From the NCBI GenBank assembly GCA_029194665.1, contig JARFXO010000004.1, positions 434,001 through 498,000 on the forward strand: a stretch of 64,000 bases of DNA. The letters are read 5' to 3'. This document shows, piece after piece, positions 7,813 through 15,968 of the stretch. The DNA is from Nitrospira sp. Lineage in GTDB: Bacteria; Nitrospirota; Nitrospiria; Nitrospirales; Nitrospiraceae. A program made the position numbers and the translations under genes. The notes beneath the pieces are model-generated. The model saw only the letters and a program-made list of their open reading frames with translations. It ran no database searches and was not told the origin of the DNA. Position 1 is the first letter of the stretch, and every line of letters begins with the position of its first letter.

Positions 7813-8523
7813 TTACGCAGCGACGGCCGGATTGCCAACCCGCAATTCGATCTTGTTCTTTTCCGCCCACTCACTAGCGATATCGTAAGCACGCTTGACG
7901 GTCGCCAAATTCTTTGCCAGAAGCATTTCCTTCTTCGCGAACTTTTTCTTGATGGCTTCGTCCAGCGAGGCGGTGCCCCCCGAGGCGACGAACTTCTTGC
8001 CGAATCGTTCCTGGAGTGCGCCATCGAGAGCTTCCATCGATACGCACTTGGTGATCCCGGCGACGGAACCGATCATGGTCATGTTCGTCGACAACTCCGT
8101 TCCGGCTATTTCGATCGCGATCTGCGTGCCTGGAATATAGAACACGGCAACGTCCAAATCTTTTAGACGTTGGATATCCTCTTCGGAAAGCAGCGGAACA
8201 TCGGAGTTGATGATGACCACACCGCCTTCTTTGATGCCTGAATAGAACGGCATGGTGTAACTTTTACCCATGGTAATGACCTGTGGATGGAATACCTGGA
8301 TCACATCCGGAAACACGAGCTCCCCTCGATCATAGATCCGCTCAATGCCGATACGACAATAACTCTCAGCTGGAGCCATGCGCTTCTCGGCACCAAAAAA
8401 CGGGTTTGAGATGGAGAACTTTCCATCCCGATTGGCGGCCATGGCCATGACGTGAGCGGCGGTGACGGCACCTTGTCCGCCTAAACCTGACATACGAATA
8501 TTAAGTCGCTTCTTGATCATCAA
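7813..8523 (-). CDS. 2-oxoacid:ferredoxin oxidoreductase gamma subunit
   Basis: 236 residues. The N-terminal IRMSGLGGQGAVTAAHVMA is the glycine-rich signature of the gamma subunit of pyruvate and 2-oxoglutarate:ferredoxin oxidoreductases, and SYGAEKR-like FFGAEKRMAPAESYCRIG follows. A second motif, INSDVP, is typical of the domain. The C-terminal region, rich in Lys and Ala, is variable. The gene begins 12 bases after the beta stop with GGGAGG upstream of ATG 8523 (an adjacent in-frame ATG also exists). It acts in the cytoplasm as part of the CO2-fixing or pyruvate-oxidising complex. Confidence 0.93.
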   Translation of the reverse strand: MMIKKRLNIRMSGLGGQGAVTAAHVMAMAANRDGKFSISNPFFGAEKRMAPAESYCRIGIERIYDRGELVFPDVIQVFHPQVITMGKSYTMPFYSGIKEGGVVIINSDVPLLSEEDIQRLKDLDVAVFYIPGTQIAIEIAGTELSTNMTMIGSVAGITKCVSMEALDGALQERFGKKFVASGGTASLDEAIKKKFAKKEMLLAKNLATVKRAYDIASEWAEKNKIELRVGNPAVAA

Positions 8524-8535
8524 TGGCCTCCCGTT

Positions 8536-9447
8536 CTAATTGGCTTGTGCCTGAGCGGCCAACTGTTTAGCGGCTGCCTTCCGTTCTTTATCCTTGGCGG
8601 CCAGCTCAGCCAAGAGTTGCTTCGCCGGATCGCTGATGTATTCCTTATACGCGAACCGCTCGGTCGGCTTTTCAGAGTCACGCATTTCTTGCAAGCCTTC
8701 CATGCTGTTCTTGCCGATTTCGAGAATGCATGGAGTGTAGAGCTGGAGATAGGTCGGGCCGATTTCTCGGGCTATATGCACGGCGTTGCGGATAACCTTC
8801 TCGACCAGTGATGGTTTGCTGACCGTGCAGTTCACTACATAGTGACAGCCCGACTCACGGGCTATCTCCGGCAAGCGCACTTTATCGAATAACTTCCCGA
8901 CCGGCGCCATCTTCGCGACAAAGCCTTTCTGCATCAGCCCGCTCTCCTGTCCGCCGGTGTTGGCATAGAGTTCGTTGTCGAAGCAGATGGTGGTGAACTT
9001 CTCTTGTCTGAACCAAGCCTGCAGCGTCATATCCAGACCGATGTCGACCGTCGCACCGTCACCGGCGAGGACGACGACGTCTTTCACACGGCCTGGGAAT
9101 CTGACGCTGAGGGCACGTTTAAGACCCGATGCGATCGCATTCTGATTTCCAAACAACGAGTGAATGTTATGGACGGCGACCATTGGAAACACCAGACTGG
9201 TACAGCCGGTCGAGCCGACCATGACCGTATCCTCTGGATTGGGAAGTGAGGCCAATATGTAGCGGAAGGCCATGGACTCGGGGCAGCCGGCGCAGAGCGA
9301 ATGTTGCTCAATCAACTCCTTCGATGTCCCAATGTCTTTCCAGCCTCGGTCATCCTTGCCGTAGGTGGCGCTCTTTACGAGATCCTGATAGTCCGACGGC
9401 ATGATGTCGTACAGAGCTTCGGAAATTTGTATGCGCTCTTTGCTCAT
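8536..9447 (-). CDS. 2-oxoacid:ferredoxin oxidoreductase beta subunit (thiamine-diphosphate binding)
   Basis: 303 residues. SLCAGCPESMAFRYIL gives a Cys pair of the cluster-binding beta subunit, and GDGATVDIGLDMTLQAWFRQ followed by FDNELYANTGGQ is the GDG...N thiamine-diphosphate/magnesium motif. The GCTSLVFPM segment is also typical of pyruvate:ferredoxin oxidoreductase beta chains. The C-terminus is extended by an Ala/Lys/Gln-rich tail. ATG 9447 is preceded by GAGGCC. In Nitrospira relatives such enzymes run in the reductive direction (acetyl-CoA or succinyl-CoA carboxylation); whether this one uses pyruvate or 2-oxoglutarate cannot be fixed from the motifs alone. Confidence 0.93.
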   Translation of the reverse strand: MSKERIQISEALYDIMPSDYQDLVKSATYGKDDRGWKDIGTSKELIEQHSLCAGCPESMAFRYILASLPNPEDTVMVGSTGCTSLVFPMVAVHNIHSLFGNQNAIASGLKRALSVRFPGRVKDVVVLAGDGATVDIGLDMTLQAWFRQEKFTTICFDNELYANTGGQESGLMQKGFVAKMAPVGKLFDKVRLPEIARESGCHYVVNCTVSKPSLVEKVIRNAVHIAREIGPTYLQLYTPCILEIGKNSMEGLQEMRDSEKPTERFAYKEYISDPAKQLLAELAAKDKERKAAAKQLAAQAQAN

Positions 9448-9503
9448 ATATAGGCCTCCTCGGTGTCGCTCGTCAGAGCGGACAGGTTCACAGTCAGTGT
9501 AGT

Positions 9504-10715
9504 TCAGCTTCCACGACCAGCCAGGGAGAAGGTCTTCATCCCAAGAGCTGTCTTAATTTCAGACACGATGATCTCCGGCGGCATCGTCATGCCTCCACAA
9601 ACGTGTGGACCGGCATGGACTCGATGGTGATTTGGGACGGTGGCCCGGATTTCTTTGGCCAGCCACCCGGTCACGTTGAACTCCGGCACAAAAATGTGTT
9701 TTGCGTTCTTGGTCGCCTCGCGAATTTCTTCTTCCGGCCAGGGGCGTAAGGTTTTCACCTTTACCAGACCGCATCGCACGCCTTCATCTTCCAACAACCG
9801 GATTGCTTCTCGACCCTGAGAAACGGCGGTGCCTGAAGCTACGATCACGATATCTGCGTCCGTGTTTTCGGTGTCGATCAAACCATTCAGCCAATGGATC
9901 GAATGTTTACGAGAGCGTTCAACAGCAGCCCAAATTTCTTGCTGCCAGCTGGCATGGGTTGCATAGCTGATGTAGTTGCTTTTCATGACAAATGGGTCGC
10001 GCATCATCCGAACAGGTGGACACTCCATATCCATACAAGGTACGGGAGACCGGTAAGGGTCATATGGTGGGAGGCACATGTCCGCTGGCGTCAGATTCAC
10101 CACGTCTTTCGTGTGGGTGACGAAGAATCCGTCGCAGCACAGTGCGAGTGGAAGATGCACCTCCGGCTCTTCCGACACCATGTAACCCTTCAGAATCCAA
10201 TCGAAGAAGTCTTGAGCAGTCTCTGCATGCCACACTAACATGCCGGTGTTCAGCAGATAGGCGATTTCAAGGGTGTCTGGTTGAATCGAGAGCGGTGAGT
10301 TGATGCCTCGACAGGTGACGATCATCTGAATCGGCAACCTGGCGCCAGCCCACATCGGGAAGTTCTCCATGGCCCGCATGGTGCCAGGTCCTGCTGTTGT
10401 TGTGAACACACGAGCTCCGCCAAATGCGGAACCGGCGCATTGCGACATGACGGCAAATTCGCTCTCGCCGCGGAAGTAGTCTCCGATATAGCCTTCAGCA
10501 AATAATTCGCCGATCAATGCAGCGGCCTCACTCTGTGGCGTGATCGGATACGCGATCATGACATCGCAACTTGCCCGACGGAGAGCTTCCTTGATGACTT
10601 CGCTGCCCGTGAAGAATGATGGTGTGCGAGGAGCCTCATTCATCATTTTCCAGGTATCAGTATAGGTCTGACCTTTTTTATTTTGCGTCCCAATGAGGGA
10701 TTTTGCTTCTGCCAT
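9504..10715 (-). CDS. 2-oxoacid:ferredoxin oxidoreductase alpha subunit
   Basis: 403 residues. After an N-terminal extension of about 35 residues come FFTGSEVIKEALRRA, YPITPQSEAAALIGEL, GESEFAVMSQCAGSAFGGARVFTTTAGPG and PIQMIVTCRG, all hallmarks of domain I of the alpha chain, which binds the 2-oxoacid. The transketolase C-terminal-like domain follows (IVIVASGTAVSQGREAIRLL, GLVKVKTLRPWPEEEI). ATG 10715 has AGGAGG eight bases upstream. It forms one transcription unit with its neighbours, with gaps of 40-56 bases. Paralogous clusters for pyruvate and 2-oxoglutarate exist in known Nitrospira genomes; this is one of them. Confidence 0.94.
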   Translation of the reverse strand: MAEAKSLIGTQNKKGQTYTDTWKMMNEAPRTPSFFTGSEVIKEALRRASCDVMIAYPITPQSEAAALIGELFAEGYIGDYFRGESEFAVMSQCAGSAFGGARVFTTTAGPGTMRAMENFPMWAGARLPIQMIVTCRGINSPLSIQPDTLEIAYLLNTGMLVWHAETAQDFFDWILKGYMVSEEPEVHLPLALCCDGFFVTHTKDVVNLTPADMCLPPYDPYRSPVPCMDMECPPVRMMRDPFVMKSNYISYATHASWQQEIWAAVERSRKHSIHWLNGLIDTENTDADIVIVASGTAVSQGREAIRLLEDEGVRCGLVKVKTLRPWPEEEIREATKNAKHIFVPEFNVTGWLAKEIRATVPNHHRVHAGPHVCGGMTMPPEIIVSEIKTALGMKTFSLAGRGS

Positions 10716-10755
10716 GGACCCAGCCTCCTTTCACATACAGACAGGTTCAAAAGGA

Positions 10756-11391
10756 TCAATCTGAGACGGCGTTCTTCACCGGCGTCACTTTTGGTTGGAC
10801 GGTCCCTTTCAAGCGTTTTATGGTGTCGGCCAATCGCATGATCTTGTCGACCGATGCATCGCGGAATGAAAGCATGGCATCTTCATGGCCAGCCTGCGCG
10901 CACATGGCGATAGTATAGCAGGATGTCCCTCCACGAATAATCTTTAGCGATAGATTGGCTTGATGACAATGGACGCCGATAAATACGCAGCAGTCGATCT
11001 TGTTGTGCCAGATCGTCAAATTCGGATGATTCGGGTTGATCTCAATTTCGGGGTTGATCTTTGGGTACTTGGGACGGTAGTCCGGCATCGGAATCAACAT
11101 CGGCTTTTGGTTCGGCTGAACACATTCCTTCAGTGTGTTAAACAGATGCCGAATGGCCGTCGCTTTCTTTGCGGCCTTTTCGTTCCATGCCCAAAGCACC
11201 AAGGGCCCGGGGAAGATGGTCGGTACTTTTGCCATTAAGAACTGACGCGCCGCTTCATCGTAGGCATTTTCTTCCGAGGTAATCACGCCATTGATATGGG
11301 CTTCTCCTGGATTCGGTAATCGAACCCCCATGCTTGCAGCAGCTGGGGGAAGGAAGTGTTCTGGCCCTGGAAGCACACGATAGTCGGTCAT
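10756..11391 (-). CDS. Fifth subunit of the 2-oxoacid:ferredoxin oxidoreductase (ForE/PorE-like; CODH-beta-like family)
   Basis: About 211 residues from ATG 11391, starting MTDYRVLPGPEHFLPP. ATG 11391 has AAGG five bases upstream; an in-frame GTG at 11466 would add 25 residues but has no ribosome-binding site. It contains IDCCVFIGVHCHQANLSLKI and SCYTIAMCAQAGHEDA, two Cys/His-bearing segments that could bind metal or a cluster. Position at the head of the operon matches the small E subunit found only in the five-subunit enzymes of Hydrogenobacter and Nitrospira; I recall it being annotated as a carbon-monoxide-dehydrogenase-beta-like family protein. Its role is not established, although oxygen tolerance or assembly have been considered for the five-subunit form. 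Confidence 0.75.
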   Translation of the reverse strand: MTDYRVLPGPEHFLPPAAASMGVRLPNPGEAHINGVITSEENAYDEAARQFLMAKVPTIFPGPLVLWAWNEKAAKKATAIRHLFNTLKECVQPNQKPMLIPMPDYRPKYPKINPEIEINPNHPNLTIWHNKIDCCVFIGVHCHQANLSLKIIRGGTSCYTIAMCAQAGHEDAMLSFRDASVDKIMRLADTIKRLKGTVQPKVTPVKNAVSD

Positions 11392-11619
11392 CACAACCTT
11401 ACACTCCGGGAAAAATTTTGTTGATGAAAGAGACGATAGCTGTTCACGTGCTTGATTCTCTGGCACACTCTACGCTGTTTTTCTACGTGCGTTCAAGACC
11501 CCAGAAGCCCCAGGGCAAGGAGCTTTCGGACCGCTATCTGACAGAGGCTTTAGGCCCGTTGCCACCATTTCTGCGTGCTGGTGGAAGCTGGTCAAATCGC
11601 CGACCCCGAGGCGCGGGAC

Positions 11620-11649
11620 ATTCTAGCTGTCCATCTTTTGGATTGTCAA
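11620..11649 (-). promoter_or_regulatory. Candidate sigma-70 promoter of the oxidoreductase operon
   Basis: On the minus strand TTGACA (11649-11644) and TAGAAT (11625-11620) are separated by 18 bases, giving a predicted start near 11613 and a leader of about 220 bases before ATG 11391. The gap 11392-11734 holds no other supportable gene. Confidence 0.6.
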
Positions 11650-11734
11650 ACCATGTGGACGGGGTCATGACAAGTGAGACGGCAGAAATTGATCGACATG
11701 ATGCACGAGGAGACGAGCGCGGGGAGAAATGTTG

Positions 11735-13000
11735 CTACGGAAGCTGTTCACAGGCAGGCGTTGCTCCGAGCATGCACGCACGTTCGAGGTCAACTTTTGC
11801 AGAGCGCCCTTGCAGTTCTTCCTGGTAAAGCGAGGCTCTCGCAAGCAAGGCCTGCCTATCAGTGGGATCGGCTTGCAGGATCACACTAAGGTCCTCGATC
11901 GCTTGGGTCGGTCGGCTCAACTTCTTGTAGATATTGCTCCTGAGTAAATAGGCCTCTTTTTGATGTGGAATCCAACTGTCAGGAGTTTTCGGGGACAAGC
12001 ACTTTTGTAAGACAGTAAGCGCAGATGACCACTGCTTCAGGGAAACCAATTTGCGAGCCTCGGTGGTACACAGATTGATGAGGCGATAACGTGCTAAATC
12101 AAAAAAAGGGTCCAATTCGAGTATTTGTTCGAATGCGTGAGCTGCCTCGACGGGTCGATGCAGCCACGTGTTGACGTCTCCTTGGCCAAGGAGAGCCCAG
12201 GTATTCTTTGGATCGATTAGATTGGCTCGATCAAAATCCATTCGAGCATTGTCGATATATTTGGAATATTCGCTCAGTCTGGATTTGTTGGAGTAAGCAG
12301 CGGATGCGAGTCGCAAATATGTTTGACCACGCACGATCAGAGGTTCCACGGACTGGGGGGCCAAAGCAGCTGCCCGTGAGATCAAATCGAATTTCTGGGG
12401 AAGGTGTTGAGAGAGAATCGCTTTCTCGACCAAGATCCGAGCCTGTTCCCGATCTTTTGTACGACTCAACGGATCTATGGTGAGAGTTTGCACGCCGGTA
12501 GGAGTCGCTCTTAGCTTACGGAGCTGGGCCTTGAGTTCTGCATTCTCGCTCTGAAGCCGACGAAAATGTTCCGCAGATCGCTCCTCGGATTGCCATCGTC
12601 GAACTGCGGCTTGAAGATTGTCGAGGTCGACGGCAGCACGGATACGGATATAGAAACTTAGTCGATCATTGTCGAAGGAACGCCGTGATTCCAAGATTTC
12701 GGTTTTTGCGATCGAGGCAGCAATAGTCCGGATCTCCAATGAACTGGACTGCACGCTCTTGTCGGAGGAGGCTTTTTCTATGTCTTGAAATGTGGACTCG
12801 ATATACAGTCCGGCCTCTTCAATCGCTCTACGCTGAGCCATCCGAAGGACTCGTTCCTCAGCCATTGCGAGAGTGTCATTATCTCCCATGACATAACGTC
12901 CCTCGGTCACTACCGTGGTTTCCGAAGCCCATGCAGGCTGATACATGATAAAAAATGAGGCGGCGGCGAGAGCAATCTGTCGTACAGGCCGAAAATTCAT
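11735..13000 (-). CDS. Exported TPR protein with FlgT_N/LPP20-like N-terminal domain
   Basis: About 421 residues from ATG 13000. That start is chosen because MNFRPVRQIALAAASFFIMYQPAWASE reads as a signal peptide; the longer frame to 13198 overlaps the neighbouring gene and is not favoured. The mature N-terminus (VTEGRYVMGDNDTLAMAEERVLRMAQRRAIEEAG) resembles the FlgT_N/LPP20 fold common in periplasmic and lipoprotein assembly factors. A heptad-like stretch (FRRLQSENAELKAQLRKLR) suggests a short coiled coil. The C-terminal half has several TPR-type repeats, including NARMDFDRANLIDPKN and AAHAFEQILELDPFF. It is probably a periplasmic scaffold; no partner is evident next to it. Confidence 0.7.
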   Translation of the reverse strand: MNFRPVRQIALAAASFFIMYQPAWASETTVVTEGRYVMGDNDTLAMAEERVLRMAQRRAIEEAGLYIESTFQDIEKASSDKSVQSSSLEIRTIAASIAKTEILESRRSFDNDRLSFYIRIRAAVDLDNLQAAVRRWQSEERSAEHFRRLQSENAELKAQLRKLRATPTGVQTLTIDPLSRTKDREQARILVEKAILSQHLPQKFDLISRAAALAPQSVEPLIVRGQTYLRLASAAYSNKSRLSEYSKYIDNARMDFDRANLIDPKNTWALLGQGDVNTWLHRPVEAAHAFEQILELDPFFDLARYRLINLCTTEARKLVSLKQWSSALTVLQKCLSPKTPDSWIPHQKEAYLLRSNIYKKLSRPTQAIEDLSVILQADPTDRQALLARASLYQEELQGRSAKVDLERACMLGATPACEQLP

Positions 13001-13079
13001 AGGAGCACTATACCGCTCGGCTGAGCATGGGACAATGCTTCGAAAGAGGAGGCCAAACTTGAAACTGAGTGAACGGAAC

Positions 13080-13361
13080 TTACGAGAGTGATGTGGGGAA
13101 AACCTGAAGAAACGGGTGAATTTCAACTCGTTCAAAGACTCCATGAACCGTATAGGGGTCATGGCTGATGAAGCTTTCAGCCTCCTCCCGCGTGTCAAAC
13201 TCCAGCACCAGCAGGCTTCCGGCTTTATCCGTAAGAGGGCCTGCGAGGACGATTCGCCCTTGCCTATCCAGTGGTTCGAGGTTCGCTAAGTGGGCGGTCC
13301 GATGGATTTTCCGTCTGGCCTCCCCCTCCGGGCTGTCGTACCCGATGATGACAAACTTCAT
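13080..13361 (-). CDS. YciI-like protein
   Basis: 93 residues from ATG 13361. MKFVIIGYDSPEG, HLANLEPLDRQGRIVLAGPL, GSLLVLEFDTREEAESFISHDPY and VHGVFERVEIHPF are the successive strands of the YCII-related (ferredoxin-like, dimeric) fold, including the conserved DP(Y/F) and the His of HL. The biochemical role of most YciI proteins is unknown; some relatives act as dehydrochlorinases or muconolactone isomerase-like enzymes. It lies just upstream of the TPR gene and 57 bases from the DUF2203 gene on the same strand, which suggests a short operon. Confidence 0.82.
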   Translation of the reverse strand: MKFVIIGYDSPEGEARRKIHRTAHLANLEPLDRQGRIVLAGPLTDKAGSLLVLEFDTREEAESFISHDPYTVHGVFERVEIHPFLQVFPTSLS

Positions 13362-13417
13362 GTCTTTATCCAGATGTGTGCCCCGGTGCCGTTTTCTGAC
13401 CCCCTCTTGAGAACTAC

Positions 13418-13834
13418 TTAGGCGGGATCTTCTTCGATAGGACAACGATCGTTGTATCCGGATGTGACTTCGTGCCACCAGCGGATTTCTTTTTCGCCGA
13501 GTTTCCAGCACAAGTAGACGACTCGACCATCACGGATATGAGGGAAGTCGCATAGCCCGAGATCGATGTCCTTTACAACGACTCCCAACTCATGGATGGC
13601 ATGGAGGTTGGCGCTGATGCCCTGGAGGCATTTCACGTAGGAAACGCCAGCTGGTGTCCCGCCTCCGAAGCATGCATTGGCCGATGCTTTGCTCACCTCT
13701 TCACGGGTTCGGATAAGGACGGTTTTACCTTCTCGGACGGTTGACAGATGCAGTTGGAGCTGAGGGATGAGCTGATTAGCTTCGAGGAGTGAAAACACGC
13801 GGTCCGGGCTGGTTTCGTTTTCGTCACGAGCCAT
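13418..13834 (-). CDS. DUF2203 family protein
   Basis: 138 residues: VFSLLEANQLIPQLQLHLSTVREGK at the N-terminus, then KCLQGISANLHAIHELGVVVKDIDLGLCDFPHIRDGRVVYLCWKLGEKEIRWWHE, which is the conserved core of DUF2203 (GlcDFP and the W-H-E ending). The family has no established function and consists of small helical proteins common in Gram-positive, Deinococcus and Nitrospira genomes. It is the first gene of the minus-strand set 13834-11735, divergent from rho across a gap of about 480 bases that carries the rho promoter and leader. Confidence 0.82.
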   Translation of the reverse strand: MARDENETSPDRVFSLLEANQLIPQLQLHLSTVREGKTVLIRTREEVSKASANACFGGGTPAGVSYVKCLQGISANLHAIHELGVVVKDIDLGLCDFPHIRDGRVVYLCWKLGEKEIRWWHEVTSGYNDRCPIEEDPA

Positions 13835-13951
13835 GTCATACTCGCCGTATCTTTAGTTGACTGTGTAACACACTTTAAATTCAGGGAACAACCCGTTAAG
13901 CAGGATAAATTATTCCTCATGAACGGACAGAACTAATATTTTAGGTGCTAG

Positions 13952-13980
13952 TTGACAACAGAACCCTGTCTGAGTATTAT
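13952..13980 (+). promoter_or_regulatory. Sigma-70 promoter upstream of rho
   Basis: A perfect TTGACA and a TATTAT are separated by exactly 17 bases. The predicted start is near 13987, leaving a leader of roughly 330 bases before rho. Confidence 0.75.
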
Positions 13981-14120
13981 CACTCTAGCATTCAGGCTAT
14001 TGATTCTCTCCAGCGAAGAATTTCAACTCCGGAACCTGTCTCGAATCAAGTCTAGCAGCATGCGAGCCAAGCGATCAGAAGGCCGACCAAAGATCTCGCG
14101 TGGGCACTGAACATCGGGGG

Positions 14121-14226
14121 ACAAAAGCCAACACTATTTCCCTACACAATTTCAGACAAAGAACTCCCACAAGTTATCCCAACCCAACAGACCAAAACCT
14201 AAGGCTCGTCGCCAAGACAAAGACAC
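14121..14226 (+). promoter_or_regulatory. C-rich, G-poor rho leader (candidate rut site)
   Basis: In 14121-14200 I count 28 C and 5 G in 80 bases, with repeated YC dinucleotides and no evident hairpin, unlike the rest of the window. Such C>G unstructured RNA is what Rho binds. Placed in the leader of rho itself, it suggests autogenous termination control, as known for E. coli rho; no homology to that leader is claimed. Confidence 0.55.
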
Positions 14227-14319
14227 GTTTCGCATGACCAATCAGTTTGAGTGTATTTCGGAGGGTATCAACACCATAGGCTCGAGAGGGGTCGTATGTC
14301 AGTAGCTAGGGGGGAAGTG

Positions 14320-15567
14320 ATGCATCTTGCAGAATTGAAACAGAAGTCAATCGCGGATCTCAACGATGTAGCCCGTGAGCTGAAGATCGAGGGGGCTGCC
14401 AATTTGAGGAAACAGGAGTTGATCTTTGCCATTCTCCAGGCTCAGACCGAAAAAAACGGCGTGGTTTTTGGAGAGGGGGTTCTGGAAACCCTTCCAGACG
14501 GATTCGGCTTCTTGCGCGCACCGGATTCTAATTACCTGCCGGGTCCTGACGACATTTACATTTCACCCTCGCAGATTCGTCGGTTCAACCTCCGCACGGG
14601 CGATATCGTATCGGGTCAGATCCGTCCGCCGAAGGAGAGCGAACGGTATTTCGCTCTTCTGAAAGTTGAGAAGGTCAACTACGAGGATCCGGAGGTTGCT
14701 CGAGACAAGATTCTTTTCGATAACCTGACGCCGCTCTACCCTGAAGAGCGGATCCAATTGGAATTTGACCGAGAAGAATACTGCACCAGGGTCATGGATC
14801 TGATCACACCGATCGGTAAAGGTCAACGTGGATTGATTGTCGCTGCTCCACGAACCGGCAAAACGATGCTCCTTCAGGCGATCGCCCGGGCCATTCTCAA
14901 GAGCCACAACGAAGTCACACTCATCGTTCTGTTGATCGACGAACGACCGGAAGAAGTCACCGATTGGCAGCGACAGGTGAAGGCCGAGGTCATCAGTTCT
15001 ACGTTTGATGAACCGGCACAGCGACATGCTCAAGTGGCGGAAATGGTGCTGGAGAAAGCGAAGCGGCTTGTCGAACACAAGAAGGACGTCGTCATCCTGC
15101 TGGACAGTATCACGCGTCTTGCACGAGCCTATAACACCATTGCGCCCCCCAGCGGCAAGGTGCTCTCCGGCGGCCTGGATTCCAACGCGCTACAGCGGCC
15201 TAAACGCTTCTTTGGAGCCGCTCGCAATATCGAGAACGGCGGAAGCCTCACCATCATGGCGACCGCGCTTGTGGACACCGGCAGCCGCATGGACGACGTG
15301 ATTTTCGAAGAATTCAAAGGAACCGGCAACATGGAGGTGCACTTGGATCGTCGTCTGGCTGACAAGCGTCTCTTTCCGGCGATCGATATCAGTCAGTCCG
15401 GGACGAGAAAAGAAGAATTGTTGGTGGACAAGGATCGGCTTAACAAGATGTGGATTCTGCGCAAGGTGCTCAGTCCCTTGGGGACCATGGAAGCAATGGA
15501 ATTCCTTATGGATAAGATCGGGGGCACCAAGAACAATCAGGAGTTCCTGCAATCGATGAATCGATAA
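14320..15567 (+). CDS. rho: Transcription termination factor Rho
   Basis: 415 residues from ATG 14320 ([23 protein letters not shown]), the usual Rho start, with GGGGGGAA upstream; ATG 14296 with GAGAGGGG is also possible. The Rho_N SAP-like helix is followed by the cold-shock-like RNA-binding domain ([37 protein letters not shown]), the Walker A segment [14 protein letters not shown], Walker [17 protein letters not shown], the Q/R loops and [12 protein letters not shown]-like [17 protein letters not shown]. It forms a hexameric RNA-dependent ATPase that releases stalled transcripts. The long C-rich leader ahead suggests self-regulation. Confidence 0.97.
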   Translation: MHLAELKQKSIADLNDVARELKIEGAANLRKQELIFAILQAQTEKNGVVFGEGVLETLPDGFGFLRAPDSNYLPGPDDIYISPSQIRRFNLRTGDIVSGQIRPPKESERYFALLKVEKVNYEDPEVARDKILFDNLTPLYPEERIQLEFDREEYCTRVMDLITPIGKGQRGLIVAAPRTGKTMLLQAIARAILKSHNEVTLIVLLIDERPEEVTDWQRQVKAEVISSTFDEPAQRHAQVAEMVLEKAKRLVEHKKDVVILLDSITRLARAYNTIAPPSGKVLSGGLDSNALQRPKRFFGAARNIENGGSLTIMATALVDTGSRMDDVIFEEFKGTGNMEVHLDRRLADKRLFPAIDISQSGTRKEELLVDKDRLNKMWILRKVLSPLGTMEAMEFLMDKIGGTKNNQEFLQSMNR

Positions 15568-15663
15568 TGTGCTGCTTGTTTCTTATGCTCCCTTCAGATA
15601 AAGTGTTCTCCTTTGGGAATGGGCCAGAGGCGCTTGTAATTCTTCAGTAAGGAGTTCCAGGTC

Positions 15664-15870
15664 ATGCAGAAGGGCATTCATCCAGTCTATCGTGAGGCGA
15701 CCGTTCACTGCGCCTGCGGGAATTCGTTCAAGACACGTTCGACCATCGGTGACATCAGCGTCGATATCTGTTCCAATTGTCACCCGTTCTTCACCGGCAC
15801 CCAAAAAATTGTGGACACTGAAGGACGCGTCGAGCGATTTAAAAAGAAGTACGCGAAGAAAGGTAAGTAG
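15664..15870 (+). CDS. rpmE: 50S ribosomal protein L31
   Basis: 68 residues: [45 protein letters not shown] and a basic C-terminus. Cys residues in CACG and CSNCH form the zinc-binding (C+) version of L31. GGAG lies upstream of ATG 15664. The rho-rpmE-prfA-prmC order is common in bacteria. A strong terminator 20 bases after the stop closes this unit. Confidence 0.97.
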   Translation: MQKGIHPVYREATVHCACGNSFKTRSTIGDISVDICSNCHPFFTGTQKIVDTEGRVERFKKKYAKKGK

Positions 15871-15890
15871 GGCATCACCTGGGTAGAAAA

Positions 15891-15929
15891 GAGACCCTGC
15901 TTCGTGTTTGAAGCAGGGTCTCTTTTTTT
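15891..15929 (+). terminator. Rho-independent terminator after rpmE
   Basis: GAGACCCTGCTTC pairs with GAAGCAGGGTCTC (13 bp) over a 6-base loop and is followed by seven T. Confidence 0.95.
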
Positions 15930-15968
15930 GTTGCAGTGATGTCACTGTGAAGGTCTAGGTGCGAAACG

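Noticed and set aside
11334-11947. Several plus-strand frames opposite the fifth oxidoreductase subunit and the TPR gene
   Set aside because: They are shadows of minus-strand genes or fall in the promoter region, with no consistent coding signal.
13000-13198. Longer start of the TPR protein
   Set aside because: The extension overlaps the YciI-like gene and has no signal peptide, while ATG 13000 opens directly on one.
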